The notes: generated from the letters alone by a model not told the origin. Positions 1 through 7,245 are shown, numbered from the stretch's first letter. The stretch is 17,613 nucleotides of DNA from Methylomonas sp. (GCA_026989715.1 JALSIU010000189.1:1-17613), one strand, 5' to 3'. A program made the numbers and translations.

Positions 1-946
1 TGCCGCTAGCATATCCCGGAATAAGTTCCGCATTAGCGGCGATGATGGCAAGGCTATCACTTGGGGTAACAAAAATATTATTCCCGAGAATCATATTTCT
101 ATCGCCGTCTCCATCAGATGCGGCTGCAAAGTCAGGTGCGTTAGGGCTAAACATTAATGTGGCTAATTCTTTAGCGTGCGCTAGATTTGGGTCGGGGTGA
201 TGGCCACCAAAGTCTTCTAAAGGAATGGCGTTAATAACGGAACCTTTAGGAGCGCCTAATATATCTTCTAAAATACGGGTAGCATAAGGGCCGGTAATGG
301 CGTGCATGGCATCAAAGCATAAACTGAGTTTACCTGAGCTAATTTGCTGTTTGAGTAAGTCAAAATCAAATAATGAAGCCATTAAGTCGGCATAGTCATC
401 AACGGGGTCAATGATATGGATATTTAGCCCCGCAAGTTCTTGTTTACCAAGGGTGGCAAGGTCAATATCGGGTAGGTCGGCTGTTTGATAGGAACTGATA
501 GTTTGACTATATGTAAAAAAAGCATTGGTATATTGTTCAGGAGCGGGGCCGCCATTGCTAATATTGTATTTAATGCCAAAGTCTTCATCAGGGCCGCCGG
601 GGTTGTGGCTGGCTGATAGAATCAAACCGCCTAGTGTTTGGTACTTTCTGATAAGGTGTGAGGCCGCCGGGGTAGAAAGTAATCCATCTTGACCAATGAT
701 AAAATCAGTAAAACCATTTGCGGCGGCAATTTTTATAATGATTTGAATGGCTTCATGGTTAAAATAGCGACCATCCCCTCCTATGACGAGTGATTTATTA
801 TCGCTTATGTCTATGGAAGAAAAAATAGCTTGTACAAAGTTGGCCAAATAATGGGGTTGTTGAAAGGTCTTTACTTTTTTTCTTAAACCTGATGTGCCAG
901 GCTTTTGATCGGAATAAGCTTGAGTTTTAACTGTTTTTATTTGCAT
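1..946 (-). CDS. pgm: Phosphoglucomutase, alpha-D-glucose-specific (partial, N-terminal ~315 residues)
   Basis: Interconverts glucose 1-phosphate and glucose 6-phosphate in the cytoplasm, linking glycogen and nucleotide-sugar synthesis to glycolysis. Translating the minus strand from the ATG at 946-944 gives an uninterrupted frame to the window edge. It starts MQIKTVKTQAYSDQKPGTSG. The substrate-binding GTSGLRKKV follows, then GGDGRYFN, the active-site serine loop SASHNPGGP with DFGIKYN, and the metal-binding loop DGDGDRNM near residue 290. This motif set, with GTSGLRKKV close to the N-terminus, belongs to the long phosphoglucomutase family (about 540-550 residues) rather than to the AlgC/ManB phosphomannomutases. 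Roughly the last 40% is therefore outside the window. The gene is divergent from the L,D-transpeptidase at 1038, with a 91-bp gap. No defect is seen in the visible part. Confidence 0.93.
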   Translation of the reverse strand, partial: MQIKTVKTQAYSDQKPGTSGLRKKVKTFQQPHYLANFVQAIFSSIDISDNKSLVIGGDGRYFNHEAIQIIIKIAAANGFTDFIIGQDGLLSTPAASHLIRKYQTLGGLILSASHNPGGPDEDFGIKYNISNGGPAPEQYTNAFFTYSQTISSYQTADLPDIDLATLGKQELAGLNIHIIDPVDDYADLMASLFDFDLLKQQISSGKLSLCFDAMHAITGPYATRILEDILGAPKGSVINAIPLEDFGGHHPDPNLAHAKELATLMFSPNAPDFAAASDGDGDRNMILGNNIFVTPSDSLAIIAANAELIPGYASG

Positions 947-1037
947 TACTGTTTTAAGCCTCTTAACATTATATTTTAGCCCCAAATAAGGAGCGAGGTT
1001 TTTTATAACAACTCATCTAACGGCATTATAGCTATTT

Positions 1038-1577
1038 ATGCGATACTTCACATTTTTATTAGTGCTTTTTTTTAGCGGCATTGCATTGCCCCAAGAGCTG
1101 GCTTGGCTATTGGTGGATACACAGAAGAAAGTAATACAAGTTCGACAAGGGGGAGTTGTTTTAGCCGTGTTTGCAAATATTTCACTGGGTAGAAATGGTG
1201 CGGGTCATAAGCAACAGTCAGGGGATGATATTACGCCTATTGGTCATTATAAGATTGCGTATATAAATGATAAGAGTCATTTTAGGAAATTTTTTGGCTT
1301 GAATTATCCTTCCGTGTATGACGCTGGTTTGGCACTGTATAGAGAAAGCATTACTTATGCTGATTATCAGAAAATCATGCAAGCGCATCGACATAACAAG
1401 TTGCCGCCACAAAATACGATATTAGGGGGTAGGATAGGTATTCATGGGGTAGGGGAAGGTAATCATAAAGTGCATGGTGCTTTTGACTGGACGCATGGTT
1501 GTGTTGCGGTTTCAAATCAACAAATTGACCGGCTTGCTCACTGGGTTTTTCAAGGAATGCGCGTGGAAATAAAATAA
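1038..1577 (+). CDS. Secreted L,D-transpeptidase (YkuD fold), single domain
   Basis: Probable periplasmic peptidoglycan enzyme of the YkuD/L,D-transpeptidase family, which cross-links meso-DAP residues, attaches lipoproteins or, in the DpaA/YafK branch, cleaves those bonds. Residues 1-19 look like a Sec signal peptide with a hydrophobic core (FLLVLFFSGIAL). The catalytic signature is present: His136 in IGIHG and Cys155 in THGCVAVSN, with the usual spacing of about 16 residues between the two blocks. The protein is short (179 residues) and has no LysM or PG-binding domain. An in-frame TAG lies four codons upstream, so the ATG at 1038 is the earliest ATG. There is no clear Shine-Dalgarno in front of it; a GGAGCGAGG sits about 40 bp upstream, too far away. 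The next gene on the same strand is the Lpp/OprI-like lipoprotein, a plausible substrate. Whether this enzyme attaches or releases it cannot be told from sequence. Confidence 0.85.
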   Translation: MRYFTFLLVLFFSGIALPQELAWLLVDTQKKVIQVRQGGVVLAVFANISLGRNGAGHKQQSGDDITPIGHYKIAYINDKSHFRKFFGLNYPSVYDAGLALYRESITYADYQKIMQAHRHNKLPPQNTILGGRIGIHGVGEGNHKVHGAFDWTHGCVAVSNQQIDRLAHWVFQGMRVEIK

Positions 1578-1733
1578 AATTGGCAAGTGATTTAAAACAC
1601 GATAAAATTAGCCCATATATATTCTTGTTTTTATAAATGACTGTATATTTATAAGCCTAAGTTTTTAAGTGTGCTTTTTTAGTTCGTGCATTAACAATTA
1701 GGTCTGAATTTTAGTTTTGTTTTTTTAGGAATA

Positions 1734-2030
1734 ATGCAAATGATTAAATTATTAAAAGTTTCTGCTGTCATCTTAGGTACAAGTATGCTGTTTGGTTGTG
1801 CCGGTAATTCAGTACTTGATAGCGATATAGATAGATTACAAGCGGATATAAATACTGTAAAAGCACAAACTGCGGCTGTTTCTGCAAAAGCAGACCAAGC
1901 AGCGCGTGATGCAAGTGATGCAGCTGCAAATTCTGCGGCTGCAACAGCAGCGGCTAACCGTGCAGCAGAATCTGCGGCGGAAACAAATCTAAAGTTAGAC
2001 CGTATGTTGAATAAAGCAATGATGAAATAA
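1734..2030 (+). CDS. OprI/Lpp-type murein lipoprotein
   Basis: Small outer-membrane lipoprotein of 98 residues. It has a hydrophobic signal and a lipobox LFGC, giving the mature lipidated Cys22. The mature part is about 70 residues and Ala-rich, with alternating small and charged residues in heptad-like spacing, as in the trimeric coiled coil of Lpp and OprI. It ends MLNKAMMK, closely resembling the OprI end MLEKASRK, so the terminal Lys98 is the expected attachment point to meso-DAP of peptidoglycan. Two starts are possible: ATG 1734, only 3 nt after AGGA (1727-1730), and ATG 1740, 9 nt after it. The second gives a conventional 20-residue signal and may be the real one. The gene has its own AT-rich upstream region (1578-1733) and a strong terminator downstream, as expected for an abundant monocistronic lipoprotein mRNA. 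L,D-transpeptidase genes flank it on both sides. Confidence 0.85.
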   Translation: MQMIKLLKVSAVILGTSMLFGCAGNSVLDSDIDRLQADINTVKAQTAAVSAKADQAARDASDAAANSAAATAAANRAAESAAETNLKLDRMLNKAMMK

Positions 2031-2059
2031 TGCTTTTTTAATATAAAAGCATTATTAAA

Positions 2060-2095
2060 AGCCCGTTAATGCTTGCATTAAACGGGCTTTTTTTT
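2060..2095 (+). terminator. Strong rho-independent terminator after the lipoprotein gene, probably bidirectional
   Basis: AGCCCGTTAATG (2060-2071) pairs with CATTAAACGGGCT (2076-2088) across a CTTG loop, with one bulged A. Eight T residues follow (2088-2095). Read on the minus strand the same stem is followed by TTTTAATAAT, so it could also stop transcription of the convergent L,D-transpeptidase. A smaller AT-rich hairpin (2029-2053, AATGCTTTT/AAAAGCATT) overlaps the lipoprotein stop codon just before it and may protect the mRNA 3' end. Confidence 0.9.
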
Positions 2096-2117
2096 GCCTA
2101 GTTACAATATGATTTTT

Positions 2118-3068
2118 CTATCGCTTAGTGCGTGTAAAAATCTTTACCGGTAGTCCTTTTTTTTCTACTAATGCTTGTTTTAGTGCTGCACCATTGAGCA
2201 CTGGTAGTGCGCCGTTATTAGCCTGTTCGATTAAATCTAGTGCAATATCCAGTAAGTTGTCCGACAGGTGTGTTTCCAGTGGTGGGTGGACTTCTATATA
2301 GAGCTCATTTTCATACCAGCCGACTTTGACGGCTTGGTTGACGATGGTGACTTGCGTCCCTATGGTAATGAGCGGAAATAGCTTTTCAATATCTTCAGGG
2401 TACATACGGATGCAGCCATGGCTGACTTGTAAGCCTACACCATAAGGCTTGTTAGTGCTATGAATGAGGTAGCCGGGAATGCCTAAGCGAATGGCAAATA
2501 AGCCTAAGGGGTTATTTGGGCCTGCCGGAACCACATCCGGCAACGGGTCGCCTTTTTCTGCATGCTCTTTTTTTATTGACTCGGGTGGTCGCCAGCTAGG
2601 ATTTTCTTTTTTGGCAATAATTTGGGTTTGCCCTAATGGTGTTTCCCAATCTTGTCGCCCAATACTGATAGGATGGGTTATGACATATGCTGGGGAATTT
2701 TTTGTTTTTTTAGGGAAGTAGTATAAACGAAACTCAGGTAAATTAAGCACGATGCCTGAGCGCGGCGCATTAGGCAATAGGCGTTCGCTTTGTAATTGAA
2801 TTTCTGTGCCTGCTTTGGGAAGCCAGCGATCAACTTGAGGATTTAAACGTAATATTTCATTTTGACCTAAGTCAAAGCGACGGGCAATATCCAGTAAATC
2901 ATCATCCTGGCGTGCAATGGTTTGTTTGTTAACGCCATCGCTAAATTCTCTAATTAGACTGTCTTGGTCAGAAGCGGGCAAGCGGAAAGAAATAGCGTTG
3001 ACCTGAGTGCTTAAGAGGAGCAAAGCACTCGTTGCAACACATTTCCTCAAAAAGGATAAATTAAGCAT
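2118..3068 (-). CDS. ErfK/YbiS/YcfS-family L,D-transpeptidase with LysM-like N-domain
   Basis: Periplasmic L,D-transpeptidase of the subgroup that, in E. coli (ErfK, YbiS, YcfS), joins the C-terminal lysine of Braun lipoprotein to meso-DAP. Residues 1-25 are a signal peptide ending VNA. Residues about 50-93 resemble a LysM peptidoglycan-binding module (DDDLLDIARRFDLGQNEILR ... LPKAGTEI). The YkuD domain spans about 103-245, with His203 (LIHSTN) and catalytic Cys219 in SHGCIRMYPEDIE. The family block VPAGPNNPLGLFAIRLG (residues about 180-196) and the C-terminal GLPVKIF element match E. coli ErfK closely; length is 316 versus about 310. The start ATG shares one base with the rdgC stop (TAATG), so the two genes are translationally coupled. 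It converges on the OprI/Lpp-like gene, its likely substrate. ErfK-type assignment is strong; which E. coli paralogue is orthologous is not decidable here. Confidence 0.92.
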   Translation of the reverse strand: MLNLSFLRKCVATSALLLLSTQVNAISFRLPASDQDSLIREFSDGVNKQTIARQDDDLLDIARRFDLGQNEILRLNPQVDRWLPKAGTEIQLQSERLLPNAPRSGIVLNLPEFRLYYFPKKTKNSPAYVITHPISIGRQDWETPLGQTQIIAKKENPSWRPPESIKKEHAEKGDPLPDVVPAGPNNPLGLFAIRLGIPGYLIHSTNKPYGVGLQVSHGCIRMYPEDIEKLFPLITIGTQVTIVNQAVKVGWYENELYIEVHPPLETHLSDNLLDIALDLIEQANNGALPVLNGAALKQALVEKKGLPVKIFTRTKR

Positions 3069-3976
3069 TAGTGAGGGTTTTCACCGCCAAATATGTCTAA
3101 AAGGCGTGGTAAAAACTGACTAAGCTCTTGTGACATAATAGTAAAATCAACATCAAATTGCTCTTCTGTTGTGCCCGCTTCAATATCGCTGACTTGGTCT
3201 TGAATAAGGTCTAAGAATTTTAAGCGTTTAATGGATAGATTTTCATCGACAATAAATGATAACCGGTCTGACCAGCTAATGGCTAGTTTAATCACTTGCT
3301 TGCCTGTGTCTAAGTGATTTTTGACTTCAGGGGCAGCTAAGTCTTGGCGTTTACAGCGGATGATGCCGCCTGCTTCTTCAGGGGCTCTGAGTTCGCACTC
3401 ATCTTCAATCAGGACATCGGTAGGCGTTTCATTTTGCAATAGCCATTGGGTCATTATGTTAGTGGGCTTTTCTGTTGTGCTAACGGGAACGACGGGTAAG
3501 GAACCTAAGTTTTTGCGTAAAAAACTAATAAGGTCTTCGGATTTTTTTGCCGAGGCGGCATCAACAATTAACCATCCCCCTTTCGGGTCAATATAAGCAA
3601 AGGTTCTTTTAGAAAATGAAAAGGCACGTGGTAATAACTCAAAGATAATTTGATCTTTTAGGTCGCTACGCTCCTTTTTGGATAATTTACGGACTTCTTG
3701 CTCTTCTTTTTCTGCAATTTTTTCCGCGGTCATTTCGTTAATGACACTACTAGGCAATACCTTTTCTTCTTTGGTTGCGCATAGCATCATAAAGCCATTG
3801 GACTGATGTATGAGTGAATCAGAACTACGACCTAGAGGTGATGTCCAGCCGTAGCTGAACTCTTCGGTTGCCCCGCAAGGTTTAAAGCGTAAATTTTCCA
3901 GCTTTGCTTCTAATTCGGTAGGAGACAAGGTAAAGGCTTCGGTTAAACGGTAAATAGCTAGATTTTTAAACCACAT
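3068..3976 (-). CDS. rdgC: Recombination-associated protein RdgC
   Basis: RdgC is a ring-forming, sequence-nonspecific dsDNA-binding protein of the nucleoid that limits RecA activity and affects replication restart. The 302-residue product matches E. coli RdgC (303 residues) end to end. It starts MWFKNLAIYRLTEAF, then FKPCG near residue 31, EEKVLPSSVI near 72, LLPRAFS near 113, DAASAKKSEDLI near 139, LRKNLGSLPVVPV near 153, GGIIRCKRQDL near 202, and IKRLKFLDLIQDQ in the C-terminal third. No residue blocks are missing. The TAA stop overlaps the ATG of the downstream L,D-transpeptidase by one base, an unusual partner for a recombination protein. A TATTATACC lies about 10 bp before the start codon, so the leader may be very short. 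Confidence 0.96.
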   Translation of the reverse strand: MWFKNLAIYRLTEAFTLSPTELEAKLENLRFKPCGATEEFSYGWTSPLGRSSDSLIHQSNGFMMLCATKEEKVLPSSVINEMTAEKIAEKEEQEVRKLSKKERSDLKDQIIFELLPRAFSFSKRTFAYIDPKGGWLIVDAASAKKSEDLISFLRKNLGSLPVVPVSTTEKPTNIMTQWLLQNETPTDVLIEDECELRAPEEAGGIIRCKRQDLAAPEVKNHLDTGKQVIKLAISWSDRLSFIVDENLSIKRLKFLDLIQDQVSDIEAGTTEEQFDVDFTIMSQELSQFLPRLLDIFGGENPH

Positions 3977-4195
3977 AGTTTAGGTATAATAAATTAAAGT
4001 AAAGTAAGAAGGTGTAAGTGAGGCTGAACGGTTATTAAATCGTTATGGCTTATGTTTTAATATAGCTGTTGTGATAGCTTGTTATTAGCCAAAATGGCTT
4101 GCTTGCAAATTTTATAATCACCGGCAGTATACAGGCAAGGGCGAGCATTATCGCAAATAATTTCGTTAAAATCAGCAAAATTGTTTATTAAGAAA

Positions 4196-4729
4196 ATGAC
4201 AGTTAGTCACAGTTTTAATAGCTTGGGTGATACGCAAGCGCGTATACTGATTTTGGGCAGCATGCCCAGTGTTCAGTCATTGGCAATGCGGCAATATTAT
4301 GCACATCCGCGTAATGCTTTTTGGCCCATTATGGCGGCTCTTTTTAATGAAGGACAGCCGTTAGCTTATTTGCAGGGACAGTATATGTTGCAGGAAAAAG
4401 GTGTCGCTATATGGGACGTTTTAAAGTCTTGCATGCGTAAAGGAAGCTTAGATGCTGCCATTGATAAACGCACCATGAAAATGAATGATTTTAATATGTT
4501 CTTTGCGGAGCATTCATCTGTTACGCATATCTTTTTTAACGGTGGTACCGCTGAGCATTTATATAAAAAATATATTTGGCCTACCTTGGCAGCACAGCAC
4601 CAGTCTTTGGTCTATACGCGTCTACCTTCAACTAGCCCTGCTTATGCTGCAATGCGTTACCAAGAAAAATTAGCTGCTTGGCGTGTATTGCAAGCAGTCC
4701 TTAATCAATCATATTACCAGGATATTTAA
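4196..4729 (+). CDS. DNA-deoxyinosine/uracil glycosylase, UDG superfamily family 6 (HDG)
   Basis: Base-excision repair enzyme of the uracil-DNA glycosylase superfamily, hypoxanthine-DNA glycosylase branch, which removes deaminated adenine (hypoxanthine) from DNA. The N-terminal active-site region reads LILGSMPSVQSLAMRQYYAH followed by PRNAFWPIM (residues about 18-46), the family signature, with Asn40 in PRN. The C-terminal motif is FFNGGTAEHLYKKY (residues about 116-129), followed by RLPSTSPAYA near 147-156, corresponding to the UDG DNA-insertion loop. The ATG at 4196 gives 177 residues. An in-frame TTG at 4181 would add five residues (MFIKK), but it has no Shine-Dalgarno and is less likely. 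The gene is divergent from rdgC. It heads an operon: purN follows after 6 bp. A TATAAT at 4113-4118 may be its -10 box, without a good -35. Confidence 0.88.
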   Translation: MTVSHSFNSLGDTQARILILGSMPSVQSLAMRQYYAHPRNAFWPIMAALFNEGQPLAYLQGQYMLQEKGVAIWDVLKSCMRKGSLDAAIDKRTMKMNDFNMFFAEHSSVTHIFFNGGTAEHLYKKYIWPTLAAQHQSLVYTRLPSTSPAYAAMRYQEKLAAWRVLQAVLNQSYYQDI

Positions 4730-4735
4730 ACAATT

Positions 4736-5323
4736 ATGAAAATAAGTTTTTTAGCTTCACATGGAGGGAGTTCAGCAAAACATATTATCGCAGCAATCAG
4801 AGAAAATAGTTTGCAAGGGTTTGAAATAGGAATACTAATTACCAATAACAAAAATAGCGGCATTTATGCTTGGTGTAAAGAGCAGGGTATTGAGGTATTG
4901 CATATTAGTGGTAAAACGCATCCTGATAATGAGGATCAAGCGATTAAAGCGGCTTTAATGACGGCTAAGACGGATATTGTGGTGTTATCCGGTTATATGA
5001 AAAAGATTGGCTCTGAAACCTTGCAAGCATTTAGTCATAAAATTCTCAATATTCATCCCTCATTATTACCATTGCATGGTGGGCATAAAATGTATGGCGA
5101 TTTTGTACATGCCGCGGTATTGCAAGCAGGCGAGAGTGAAAGCGGTGCTTCCGTTCAGGTGATTAATGCCGTATATGATGAAGGGCCTGTCTTATTGCAA
5201 CATAAAGTACCCGTCTTGGCAGGGGATACGGTGGACAGTCTGGGGCAAAGAGTACGTGCGATAGAAGGTGAGCTATATTTGAACGCTCTAAAGCAATGGC
5301 AAACGGATAATTTTAAAATATGA
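4736..5323 (+). CDS. purN: Phosphoribosylglycinamide formyltransferase (PurN-like)
   Basis: Predicted folate-dependent GAR transformylase: transfers a formyl group from 10-formyl-THF to glycinamide ribonucleotide, the third step of de novo purine synthesis, in the cytoplasm. Length (195) is near the family norm of about 190-215. The catalytic core is intact: Asn and His of ILNIHPSLLP (residues about 103-112) and the Asp of the YDEGPVLLQHKVPV block (about 148-161). VVLSGYMKKI (about 84-93) matches the family VVLAGFMRIL. Two features differ from typical gammaproteobacterial PurN. The phosphate-binding loop SGNGSN is replaced by SHGGSSAKHI near the N-terminus, and after the HPSLLP block the sequence LHGGHKMYG resembles the GGKGMYG form I associate with Bacteroidetes-type PurN. 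It sits between a DNA glycosylase (6-bp gap) and an unknown gene (4-bp ATGA overlap), not next to purM. It could be a second, transferred copy. Confidence 0.83.
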   Translation: MKISFLASHGGSSAKHIIAAIRENSLQGFEIGILITNNKNSGIYAWCKEQGIEVLHISGKTHPDNEDQAIKAALMTAKTDIVVLSGYMKKIGSETLQAFSHKILNIHPSLLPLHGGHKMYGDFVHAAVLQAGESESGASVQVINAVYDEGPVLLQHKVPVLAGDTVDSLGQRVRAIEGELYLNALKQWQTDNFKI

Positions 5324-5688
5324 GTAATAGAGAAAAGAAGTCTATTCAGACTGCCGGTTTAGTGGGTTTGGGCAATAGTAAGCGTTTAGCGGCAATGCGC
5401 CGGTCTTCTATGCAGGCGGACAGTGTAAGTAAAGAGGCTTTAGCATCTGTTGGTCATCGTCGTAAAGCAACAGATATAGAGCAGGCAAGGCAAATGATTC
5501 GGCATGTTATTGCAGAGATAAAAGCGGCTTATCCTAAGGGTCGCCAGCAACGTTTTTTTGCACTACGTTATGTGCCTGAAGAGCAGTTGTATCAGATGTC
5601 ATTGCAGGAGGTATTTACCCTATTGCATATTAAGCAGGCATTACCAAAGCATATTATGCAGGTAAAATTTAAGGAAGGCTTAGGTTAA
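5320..5688 (+). CDS. Hypothetical basic protein, 122 residues
   Basis: Not recognised. The start ATG overlaps the purN stop (ATGA), so it is translationally coupled and is the last gene of the operon before the hairpin at 5708. The protein has no signal peptide or membrane segment. It is rich in Arg and Lys, particularly in residues 1-50, a region also rich in Ser, Gly and Ala and likely flexible. The second half (about 52-120) looks helical and ends in short hydrophobic helices (QLYQMSLQEVFTLLHIKQAL). Predicted charge and position suggest a cytoplasmic, possibly nucleic-acid-binding protein, but this is inference. No catalytic motif is apparent. Confidence 0.7.
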   Translation: MSNREKKSIQTAGLVGLGNSKRLAAMRRSSMQADSVSKEALASVGHRRKATDIEQARQMIRHVIAEIKAAYPKGRQQRFFALRYVPEEQLYQMSLQEVFTLLHIKQALPKHIMQVKFKEGLG

Positions 5689-5707
5689 AGATAGGGGTAT
5701 GCGAGTA

Positions 5708-5745
5708 ACCACCTTAATCACTGCTGATTAAGGTGGTCATTTTCA
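5708..5745 (+). terminator. Perfect 13-bp hairpin closing the glycosylase-purN operon
   Basis: ACCACCTTAATCA (5708-5720) pairs perfectly with TGATTAAGGTGGT (5725-5737) over a CTGC loop. CATTTTCATT follows, a short and interrupted T tract. It sits 20 bp after the last stop codon of the operon. The tail is weaker than ideal, so termination may be partial. Confidence 0.7.
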
Positions 5746-5787
5746 TTGACACAAATTGTCAAAAAATGTGTGTCTTAAATAATATAT

Positions 5788-5976
5788 TTATTGAAAATTG
5801 TTTGCTGTTGCTTTTCTTTTTGCATTCGCAGCATCAAAGGCGGCCTGTGTAGAGGCTGTTGATGCGCCAGATTGTAAGTGCTCAGTTTCTCTACCTTTTA
5901 GGATAAACACACCAATAATTGTAACTAAAATGATTCCACCGATATATAGAGTTGAGTTATCTTTTTCTTCAGCCAT
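5788..5976 (-). CDS. Small single-span membrane protein, 62 residues, unknown function
   Basis: Not recognised. The product has an acidic hydrophilic N-terminus (MAEEKDNST), one strong transmembrane helix (about residues 10-27, LYIGGIILVTIIGVFILK), then a short charged linker and an Ala/Ser/Thr-rich tail (GASTASTQAAFDAANAKRKA). A good Shine-Dalgarno (GAGGAAAG, reverse complement of 5981-5988) precedes the ATG at 5976. This favours the minus-strand frame over the overlapping plus-strand frame, which has no ribosome site. It stands alone. Downstream (5748-5774) is a GACACA/TGTGTC inverted repeat that could be a weak terminator. By topology alone the N-terminus is probably periplasmic and the basic side (KGR, KRK) cytoplasmic. 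Confidence 0.65.
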   Translation of the reverse strand: MAEEKDNSTLYIGGIILVTIIGVFILKGRETEHLQSGASTASTQAAFDAANAKRKATANNFQ

Positions 5977-5988
5977 TTGACTTTCCTC

Positions 5989-6341
5989 GTTATTATTTTT
6001 ATAAAAAAACTGTTATTAATACAGTTAAGACATATTTATTATTTTTATTGTCTTAAATTTGTGTCAGTGAGTAAGGTACTCGTAAGTGACGGTGTATTTT
6101 TATCATGATAGTTGGTATCGTGTCAAAACAAATATGTATTGAGTCAAAATATTATTTTATATAGGTGAATTATGCATATAAAATACTTTTTTATATATTT
6201 GAAATATAAAGACTATTTTACTATTGTTACTTTTTGATGGTGATTGGTTTCATTTTGCATAAAAGATACCTTATGGGTATTGAGGGAGTTTGGAAAAATG
6301 TATTTTTTAATCGCTAATATCGTGTAAATAAAAAATATATT
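5989..6341. other. AT-rich intergenic region without a convincing gene
   Basis: This is the upstream region of the small membrane protein and the downstream region of the acyltransferase gene. It contains several related short words (TGTCTTAAAT, GTGTCA, TGTCAAAA, GAGTCAAAA) and a GAGTA-AGG-TACTC hairpin near 6068-6080. An AT-only inverted repeat (6301-6309 with 6329-6337, TATTTTTTA/TAAAAAATA) lies directly after the acyltransferase stop and could be a weak terminator for it on the minus strand. A 21-codon plus-strand frame (6172-6237) with AGGTGA in front is noted but unsupported. Confidence 0.5.
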
Positions 6342-7103
6342 TTATTGGCTGTAGGCTAGTCGAACATTTGTTTTGTCACAACCATATTGGGTATTTAAGT
6401 CTGAAAATAGTTGGTATTGCTGCTTAAAATCATCCCAAATAGAGTGTTTGGATATTTCTTCAACATCAAAGCGGTAGGGGGCACGTTTGCCTCGGTGCTC
6501 ACATTGAGAGCCAACTTGTTCAACTTTAAAACCTTGACGACTAATAATGCGTATTAATGCTTTACTTGATAATAAATACCCTTTTTTGATGTTTTGAGCT
6601 TTGCTATAAGCGGCTGCCGCATTAAATAATCCCCAAATAATTGTGCTTTTGACCTTAGGGTTGCTATAAAACAATTTTATAGATTCAAGGTCATTTATAT
6701 TGTGGAGGTGGGGCGTTTTGTGCTCATCTATACCATAGGCATTTTGAATATGAGGTTTTCTGATTTCTTTGATAAGGCATAGCCTAGATATTTCAATGCT
6801 AGGTTCTATAATATTGTGGTCTAGTCCACTGATCTCTTCTAAGGGAAGTGCCCCGTTGTTATGGTGTACTAATCGCATAGCACCAATCCATTGACCGGTA
6901 TGTTTTAAGCGTACTAGAAACAGTTGTGTATTCGAGTCATGGTCATCTTGAGGATCCCATTGGTCATATTCGAGTTTATCAGGAAATTTTGCAGGGTCTT
7001 CGTACCCTAATTCTTCACAATAAACTTGGTAACGAATATTAAAATGAATATTGTGTCCTATTAAGGTGTCGGCTAAAAATATCTCAAAATAACTATCAAA
7101 CAT
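6342..7103 (-). CDS. PEP-CTERM/exosortase system-associated acyltransferase (GNAT/autoinducer-synthase-like)
   Basis: Member of the putative N-acyltransferase family that co-occurs with exosortase/PEP-CTERM protein-sorting systems and resembles LuxI-type acyl-homoserine lactone synthases. The biochemical substrate of the family is not established as far as I know. Recognisable blocks in the 253-residue product: FNIRYQVYCEELGYEDPAKF (residues about 21-40), KLEYDQWDPQDDHDSN (about 43-58), TGQWIGAMRLVHH (about 69-81), PLEEISGL (about 86-93) and EISRLCLIKEIRK (about 103-115), then the AAAAYSKAQ helix and a C-terminal basic half. No signal peptide or membrane span is seen, so it is cytoplasmic. 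AGGA lies 9 nt before the ATG. No exosortase, PEP-CTERM substrate or exopolysaccharide gene is in the window, so it is an isolated member. Upstream are a sigma-54 promoter match and GlrR-type sites, and beyond them glrR itself. Confidence 0.88.
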   Translation of the reverse strand: MFDSYFEIFLADTLIGHNIHFNIRYQVYCEELGYEDPAKFPDKLEYDQWDPQDDHDSNTQLFLVRLKHTGQWIGAMRLVHHNNGALPLEEISGLDHNIIEPSIEISRLCLIKEIRKPHIQNAYGIDEHKTPHLHNINDLESIKLFYSNPKVKSTIIWGLFNAAAAYSKAQNIKKGYLLSSKALIRIISRQGFKVEQVGSQCEHRGKRAPYRFDVEEISKHSIWDDFKQQYQLFSDLNTQYGCDKTNVRLAYSQ

Positions 7104-7233
7104 ACTTTAAATTCCTAATTGATTAATTTAATACTGAGCCTTCTTTCGTGCATGAAGAATAAATATTATTAGTCCTCCATGATAGGTTGCCGCGTATTTT
7201 TAATTGCAGAAAATAATTCTGCTATCGGGTTGT

Positions 7234-7245
7234 TTTGTATACAAA
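7234..7245. repeat. 12-bp perfect palindrome TTTGTATACAAA in the acyltransferase leader
   Basis: It lies roughly 15-27 nt downstream of the transcription start predicted from the sigma-54 match, so it would act as an operator for a dimeric repressor or form part of the 5' leader. No regulator for it can be named from the window. Confidence 0.45.

Noticed and set aside
4181..4195. TTG start for the DNA glycosylase
   Set aside because: No ribosome site before it; the ATG five codons later gives a typical family N-terminus.
5798..5980. 60-codon plus-strand frame opposite the small membrane protein
   Set aside because: No ribosome site, and the minus-strand frame has a good Shine-Dalgarno and a well-formed transmembrane helix.
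6172..6237. 21-codon plus-strand frame with AGGTGA upstream
   Set aside because: Composition only reflects AT-richness (Tyr, Phe, Ile, Lys). No other support for translation.
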